Source: Lachnospiraceae bacterium (GTDB lineage Bacteria > Bacillota > Clostridia > Lachnospirales > Lachnospiraceae). From it: a stretch of 64,000 nucleotides of DNA. This document shows positions 59,978 through 64,000 of the stretch, piece by piece. Made by a program: the position numbers and the translations under genes. The stretch lies in assembly GCA_022791635.1 (NCBI GenBank), contig JAAVZL010000013.1:51661-115660 (forward strand). The letters are read 5' to 3'. Below the pieces are notes generated by a model. That model was not told where the DNA came from, did no database searches, and saw only the letters and a program-made list of their open reading frames with translations. Numbering within the stretch: position 1 is the stretch's first letter; the number at the start of each line of letters is the position of its first letter.

Positions 59978-61987
59978 ATGGGAAAATCACTGTATATTGC
60001 GGAAAAGCCCAGTGTGGCTCAGGAATTTGCCCGGGTGTTAAAGCTTGGCGCTTCCCGAAGGGACGGGTACCTGGAGGGGGAGGACAGTATCGTAACCTGG
60101 TGTGTGGGCCATCTGGTGACTATGAGCTATCCGGAGGTCTACGATCCGAAGTTCAAGCGGTGGAGTCTTGCCACTTTGCCTTTTCTGCCAAAGGAATTTA
60201 AATATGAGATCATTCCTTCTGTCAGCAAGCAGTTTGAGATTGTGAAGGGGCTTCTGAACCGGCCGGATGTGGAGACCATCTATGTGTGTACGGACTCCGG
60301 GCGGGAGGGGGAGTATATCTACCGTCTGGTGGAGCAGATGGCCGGGGTGAAGGGCAAAAAACGCCGCCGGGTGTGGATTGACTCTCAGACGGAGGAGGAG
60401 ATCTTACGGGGAATTCGGGAGGCAAAGGATCTGTCTGAGTATGATAATCTTTCCAGTGCCGCCTATCTCAGGGCCAAGGAGGATTATTTGATGGGGATTA
60501 ATTTTTCCCGTCTGCTGACTTTAAAATATGGCGATACGATCTCCAATTATCTGAAAGTGAACCGGACGGTGATCTCCGTAGGACGGGTGATGACCTGTGT
60601 TCTGGGAATGGTGGTAAAGCGTGAGCGTGAGATTCGGGAGTTTGTGAAGACTCCCTTTTACCGGGTGGAGGAGGAATTCTCTCTCTCGGGCCGAAGTGCC
60701 CGGGGAGAGTGGCGCGCCCAGGAGGGGTCCAGATATTTTCAGTCTCCAAAGCTTTATAAGGAAAACGGTTTTCGGAAGAAGGAGGATGGCGAGGAGCTGA
60801 TCCGCTTCCTTAAGGAGGAGCCGGTGAAGGCTTCGATCTTTTCCATGGAGCGGAAGAAGGAGAAGAAGAATCCGCCGCTTTTGTTTAATCTGGCGGAGCT
60901 TCAGAATGAGTGCTCCCGTCTCTTTAAAATCAGTCCTGACGAGACTTTGCGGGTGGTTCAGGAGCTGTATGAGAAAAAGCTGGTGACCTACCCAAGGACG
61001 GATGCCCGTGTGCTGTCCACGGCGGCGGCTAAGGAGATTGGGCGGAATATCGGAGGGCTTCGGAATTATCAGAAGCTGTCGGTTTTTGCAGGGGAGGTTC
61101 TTATGGGGACTGCCTGGAAGAACCTTGCAAAGACCCGCTATGTGAATGATAAGCAGATTACGGATCACTATGCCATTGTTCCCACGGGGCAGGGGTTTGG
61201 GGCTCTGAAGAGTCTCACAAAGCTGTCGGAGCAGGTTTATGAGCTGGTTGCGAGACGGTTTCTTGCTATTTTTTATCCGGCTGTGGAGTACCAGAAGGTA
61301 CAGCTTGTGACGACAGTGCGGGGAGAGAAGTTTTTTTCCAGCTTTAAGATTCTGCTGTCGGAGGGGTATCTGAAGGTACTGCCTGCTTCTGCGGATTCCG
61401 GTAAGAAAAAGGGGGAGGATGCGGAGGAGGTCGGCTGCGATACCGGGCTTTTGGAGATTCTTAAGGGGCTTAAAAAGGGTGATTCCGTGGAGGTGCAGGA
61501 TTTCGTCATCAAGGAGGGGGAGACCTCGCCCCCCAAGCGGTATAATTCCGGCTCTATGATTCTTGCCATGGAAAATGCGGGGCAGCTTATTGAGGATGAG
61601 GAGCTTCGGGCCCAGATAAAGGGCAGCGGCATCGGAACCAGCGCTACCAGGGCGGAGATTTTGAAAAAGCTCGTGAACAATCAATATATTGCCTTAAATG
61701 TAAAGACTCAGATCATCACGCCGACCCTTTTGGGGGAGATGATTTACGATGTGGTCCGGGCTTCTATTTACAGTCTTTTGAATCCGGAGCTGACGGCAAG
61801 CTGGGAGAAGGGCTTAACCCAGATGGCAGAGGGCAGTATTACGGAGGAGTTCTATATGCAGAAGCTGGAAAAATTTATTACCGATAAGACTCAGGCGGTT
61901 CTGGGAGCCGATTACCGCAGAGCCTTAATGCCCTGTTTTGATGCGGCTTCCGGATTTTATAAAAAAGGAAAAGGAGTAAAAAAGTGA
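59978..61987 (+). CDS. topB: DNA topoisomerase III
   Basis: 669 residues, type IA. TOPRIM domain at the N-terminus (LYIAEKPSVAQEFARVL, CTDSGREGEYIYRL), with the catalytic Tyr in LVTYPRTDARVLS. The C-terminal GTSATRAEILKKLVNNQYI and ITPTLLGEMIYDVV are typical of TopB. It decatenates replication intermediates. Many topB genes ride on conjugative elements, but nothing mobile surrounds this copy. The ribosome binding site is AGAGGAG; it overlaps the next gene by four bases. Confidence 0.95.
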   Translation: MGKSLYIAEKPSVAQEFARVLKLGASRRDGYLEGEDSIVTWCVGHLVTMSYPEVYDPKFKRWSLATLPFLPKEFKYEIIPSVSKQFEIVKGLLNRPDVETIYVCTDSGREGEYIYRLVEQMAGVKGKKRRRVWIDSQTEEEILRGIREAKDLSEYDNLSSAAYLRAKEDYLMGINFSRLLTLKYGDTISNYLKVNRTVISVGRVMTCVLGMVVKREREIREFVKTPFYRVEEEFSLSGRSARGEWRAQEGSRYFQSPKLYKENGFRKKEDGEELIRFLKEEPVKASIFSMERKKEKKNPPLLFNLAELQNECSRLFKISPDETLRVVQELYEKKLVTYPRTDARVLSTAAAKEIGRNIGGLRNYQKLSVFAGEVLMGTAWKNLAKTRYVNDKQITDHYAIVPTGQGFGALKSLTKLSEQVYELVARRFLAIFYPAVEYQKVQLVTTVRGEKFFSSFKILLSEGYLKVLPASADSGKKKGEDAEEVGCDTGLLEILKGLKKGDSVEVQDFVIKEGETSPPKRYNSGSMILAMENAGQLIEDEELRAQIKGSGIGTSATRAEILKKLVNNQYIALNVKTQIITPTLLGEMIYDVVRASIYSLLNPELTASWEKGLTQMAEGSITEEFYMQKLEKFITDKTQAVLGADYRRALMPCFDAASGFYKKGKGVKK

Positions 61988-62652
61988 TGAAAGAATTAGA
62001 AGTAAAGAGCTTGTATACCTTGACGGAGACCCTGGCGGCCCCCTTGCTTTCGGGCGTTACATATCCCTGGGAGGCATTGCCGAAGATTGGAGCTTTTATT
62101 CTGGAGCTTGGGGCTTCCTTAAGTGAGGAGGAGTATGAGAAGCGGGGGGAGAATATCTGGATTGCCCGGTCGGCCAAGGTGGCGCCTACGGCTTCCATTA
62201 CCGGGCCGGCTATCATTGGAAAGAATGCACAGGTGCGCCATTGTGCTTTTATCCGGGGAAATGCTTTAGTAGGAGAGGGAGCCGTGGTGGGAAATTCTAC
62301 GGAGCTTAAGAATGTGATTTTGTTTAATAAGGTGCAGGTGCCTCATTACAATTATGTGGGGGATTCGATTCTGGGATTTAAGGCTCATATGGGGGCCGGT
62401 TCCATTACCTCCAATGTGAAGTCGGATAAGCTTTTGGTGAAGGTGCATACGGCTGAGGGGGATATTGAGACGGGGATCAAGAAGTTTGGGGCTATGATTG
62501 GAGATGAGGTAGAGGTTGGCTGCGGTTCTGTGCTGAATCCGGGAACGGTTATCGGGAAGAATACCAATATTTATCCGCTGTCCTCGGTGCGGGGGGTGGT
62601 GGCTTCGGGTTCTATTTATAAGAAGCAGGGTGAGGTTGCACAGAAGAGATGA
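61984..62652 (+). CDS. Left-handed beta-helix sugar-nucleotide/acyltransferase-like protein
   Basis: 222 residues. After ~60 helical residues, hexapeptide repeats (NIWIARSAKVAPTASITGPAIIGKNAQVRHCAFIRGNALVGEGAVVG) form a left-handed beta-helix like the C-terminal half of GlmU or glucose-1-phosphate thymidylyltransferases. There is no nucleotidyltransferase domain, so it may be an acyltransferase or a regulatory partner. The start is GTG 61984, seven bases after AAGGAG; ATG 61987 is equally possible. It overlaps both neighbours. Confidence 0.82.
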   Translation: MMKELEVKSLYTLTETLAAPLLSGVTYPWEALPKIGAFILELGASLSEEEYEKRGENIWIARSAKVAPTASITGPAIIGKNAQVRHCAFIRGNALVGEGAVVGNSTELKNVILFNKVQVPHYNYVGDSILGFKAHMGAGSITSNVKSDKLLVKVHTAEGDIETGIKKFGAMIGDEVEVGCGSVLNPGTVIGKNTNIYPLSSVRGVVASGSIYKKQGEVAQKR

Positions 62653-63398
62653 GTACCGGATGGAATCGGCCGTTGACCGGAGGCGCATTAAAATGGATTG
62701 CGATTTTGACCATGCTGATTGACCATGTGGGGGCTTGTCTTCTGGAGGTTTTTGTGATGAATGCCTATGGGAATTCTCCTCTGGCCGGGTGGTTTAACAG
62801 GGAGCAGATGATGGCGTGGTATGAGTTTGATGTGAAGCTGCGCCTGATTGGGCGGATTGCGTTTCCGTTGTTTTGCTTTCTTCTTGTGGAGGGGGCTGTC
62901 TATACGAGGAATATGGGGAAATATATGTGCCGGCTGACGGTGTTTGCGCTTTTGTCGGAGATTCCCTTTGATTTGGCTTTTCGTAATAGGCTCTTTTTCA
63001 TGGGGAGTCAGAATGTGTATTTGACTCTTGTGCTGGGGCTTGGGGCTGTGTGGATTCTCAAAGGATGGAGATTGCAGCCTTTGAGACTTCCGATTGGGCT
63101 TTTGCTGCCGGCTTTTGCTGCGCAACTTTTGCAGACGGATTATGGGGCTGTGGGGGTTCTGGTGATTGCGCTTATGTATCTTTTGCGGGAGAGGCCCTGG
63201 CTTCGGGCGGTTGCTTGCGTGGCGGTGCTTGTGACCTTTAATTCTCTGGAGTGGCCGACGGTTTTTTCCTTTTTGTTGATTGCGCTTTACAATGGAAAGA
63301 GGGGGAGGCAGCCGAAGTATTTTTTCTATGGGTTTTATCCGGGGCATTTGGTGGTGCTTTGGGGGATTGGGAGGTTTTTGCTGGGGTACGTTGTGTGA
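62649..63398 (+). CDS. TraX-family membrane protein
   Basis: 249 residues and about seven helices. LTGGALKWIAILTMLIDHVGACLLEVF carries the Asp-His signature of TraX-like acyl transferases, and RLIGRIAFPLFCFLLVEGAVYTRNMGKY is the second family block. TraX acetylates pilin in F plasmids; chromosomal homologues in Clostridia probably acylate surface molecules. It overlaps the previous gene by ATGA and ends 21 bases before E5. Confidence 0.88.
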   Translation: MSTGWNRPLTGGALKWIAILTMLIDHVGACLLEVFVMNAYGNSPLAGWFNREQMMAWYEFDVKLRLIGRIAFPLFCFLLVEGAVYTRNMGKYMCRLTVFALLSEIPFDLAFRNRLFFMGSQNVYLTLVLGLGAVWILKGWRLQPLRLPIGLLLPAFAAQLLQTDYGAVGVLVIALMYLLRERPWLRAVACVAVLVTFNSLEWPTVFSFLLIALYNGKRGRQPKYFFYGFYPGHLVVLWGIGRFLLGYVV

Positions 63399-63419
63399 GT
63401 TTTTGCGGGAGAGACGGAC

Positions 63420-63637
63420 GGGTACGCCGCGAAATAAGGCGGCAGCCATTTCCATATCCTGTGTTCGGACGGTTCACGTACATGCGGTCTGCTCTTGTCG
63501 GACTGACGGAGGGGGTGATTGACAGGCTTCGCCTGTTGTGCTCGGTGCTGTCAGTCCGCCAATATCAGACTGCATGTGCGCAAACAGCCGGACACTGGAT
63601 ATCGGAAATGGCTGCCGCCTTATTTCGCGGCGTACCC
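63420..63637 (+). repeat. Palindromic element E5 (long form)
   Basis: GGGTACGCCGCGAAATAAGG at 63420 pairs with its complement ending 63637. Left core: CATTTCCATATCC, TGTGTTCGGACGGTTCACG, GTCTGCTCTTGTCGGACTGAC. Right core: GTCAGTCCGCCAATATCAGAC, GCAAACAGCCGGACAC, GGATATCGGAAATG. At the tip a small hairpin ACAGGCTTCGCCTGT adds a further branch. The flanks read GACGGG and CCCTGG, as in E3. Confidence 0.88.
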
Positions 63638-63704
63638 TGGCTTTTGACAGTCGGACAAGTGTGATTTTTGCCTGATTTTTGGCAGGTGGATGGGGGCGCC
63701 GGCC

Positions 63705-63733
63705 TTGACAAAAGAGGAAATTTTTTGTACACT
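63705..63733 (+). promoter_or_regulatory. Strong sigma-A promoter reading off the right edge
   Basis: TTGACA (63705-63710), 17 bases, TACACT (63728-63733). No gene follows before the window ends. The transcript would start near 63740 and run through R2 sequence, so the 63638-64000 stretch appears to be a promoter and long leader for a gene outside the window. Confidence 0.65.
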
Positions 63734-63848
63734 GATAGAGGTTTGGACTTGTATAAATTCATAATAGGTTGAATGTTTCTACCAACTACCGTAATAGTTG
63801 ACTATAGGTATTCCCCCAAGGAGAAGCTGTATCATTGTTGCGGTATTT

Positions 63849-64000
63849 TTTGTTGGAGGACATTGCGGAATTGGGAAAACAGTAGTGTGGAGCAAGGTAT
63901 TGCGGAACTGGAAAAACAGCAATGCCTTGTACCGTGCCAGAAGGATTTACAGGCACATGGTTTTGTGACTGGAAATTCTTCTTGACGAGTGGTGCGGAGC
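63849..64000 (+). repeat. R2 element, cut by the right edge
   Basis: Two boxes, CATTGCGGAATTGGGAAAACAG and TATTGCGGAACTGGAAAAACAG (each quoted in part), are followed by GCAATGCCTTGTACCGTGCC, AGAAGGATTTACAGG and GACTGGAAATTCTTCTTG. The closing arm and end box should lie just beyond base 64000. This matches the tandem design at 40307. Confidence 0.78.

Noticed and set aside
60521..61684. 387-codon minus-strand frame over topB
   Set aside because: Shadow frame caused by codon bias; topB motifs cover the same bases.
59978..63398. topB plus TraX-like gene as remnant of a conjugative element
   Set aside because: No relaxase, coupling protein or type IV secretion genes; TraX-like and TopB proteins are common chromosomal genes in Clostridia.
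63773..63985. 70-codon open frame near the right edge
   Set aside because: Its second half is translated R2 repeat, and no plausible ribosome binding site precedes it.

Overview
The window reads as chromosomal core DNA of a Gram-positive Clostridia, most likely a gut Lachnospiraceae. Supporting signs are the gene order DUF4321-radC-mreBCD-pbp2-minCDE-rodA-mgsA, a ylmE-sepF-ylmH-lspA-rluD cluster, consensus-like sigma-A promoters, AGGAGG ribosome binding sites, frequent ATGA stop/start overlaps and a sugar-ABC/AraC rhamnose operon. I see no phage, plasmid, integrase, transposase or CRISPR array. Species cannot be assigned.

Layout. 1-7575: PHP phosphoesterase (cut by the left edge), pyruvate kinase, mutS, mutL and a small Cys-rich protein. 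7608-13833: LytTR response regulator, GHKL histidine kinase, lipoprotein, three membrane proteins and an ABC ATPase, an envelope-sensing/export island. 13874-14719 (minus): small membrane protein and an XRE regulator. 15115-20237: miaA, a PLP lyase-family protein and two FAD proteins in one overlapping operon. 20366-30368: cell-elongation and Min division operon. 30450-36994: P-loop protein, HlyD-like protein, ylmE, sepF, ylmH, aroB, lspA, rluD. 37154-39976 (minus): YfhO. 40114: tRNA-Leu(CAA). 40790-50859: rhamnose regulon (AraC, ABC transporter, rhaB, rhaA, rhaD-like). 51136-57363: zinc-finger membrane protein, polA, coaE, WalJ-like hydrolase, ACT protein, DUF711/PFL protein. 57374-63398: tmcAL (minus), a second RluD-type synthase, topB, a left-handed beta-helix protein, TraX-like protein.

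The most unusual content lies between genes. Three families of structured repeats occur. (1) Five long palindromes, here E1-E5 (9432, 14810, 36977, 58736, 63420), share a core (CTTTTCCATATC, then GTGTTCG.ACGGTTC.CG on one arm and GAACAGCCGGACAC..GATATCGG on the other). Their outer arms differ from copy to copy but remain self-complementary, and the core's bulge and internal loops recur. DNA beside them is strongly strand-skewed: 82- and 84-base stretches with no C abut E1 and E4, and the skew is reversed beside E2, which is in the opposite orientation. (2) R2 elements built around TGCGGAACTGGAA (40307, 49647, 63849, reduced copy 14478). (3) R3 elements (14311, 55569, partial 9660) with compensatory stem changes. 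R2 and R3 copies tend to end at a GAATAGGAG-type ribosome binding site just before a gene. I know of no description of these families; they are the best candidates here for something new.

Functionally, the core blocks couple wall elongation (MreBCD, PBP2, RodA) with division-site selection (MinCDE, SepF), DNA repair (MutS, MutL, PolA) and RNA modification (MiaA, TmcAL, two RluD-type enzymes). The rha block imports rhamnose and carries it through to aldol cleavage. All function calls come from reading the translations by eye; no database search was run.
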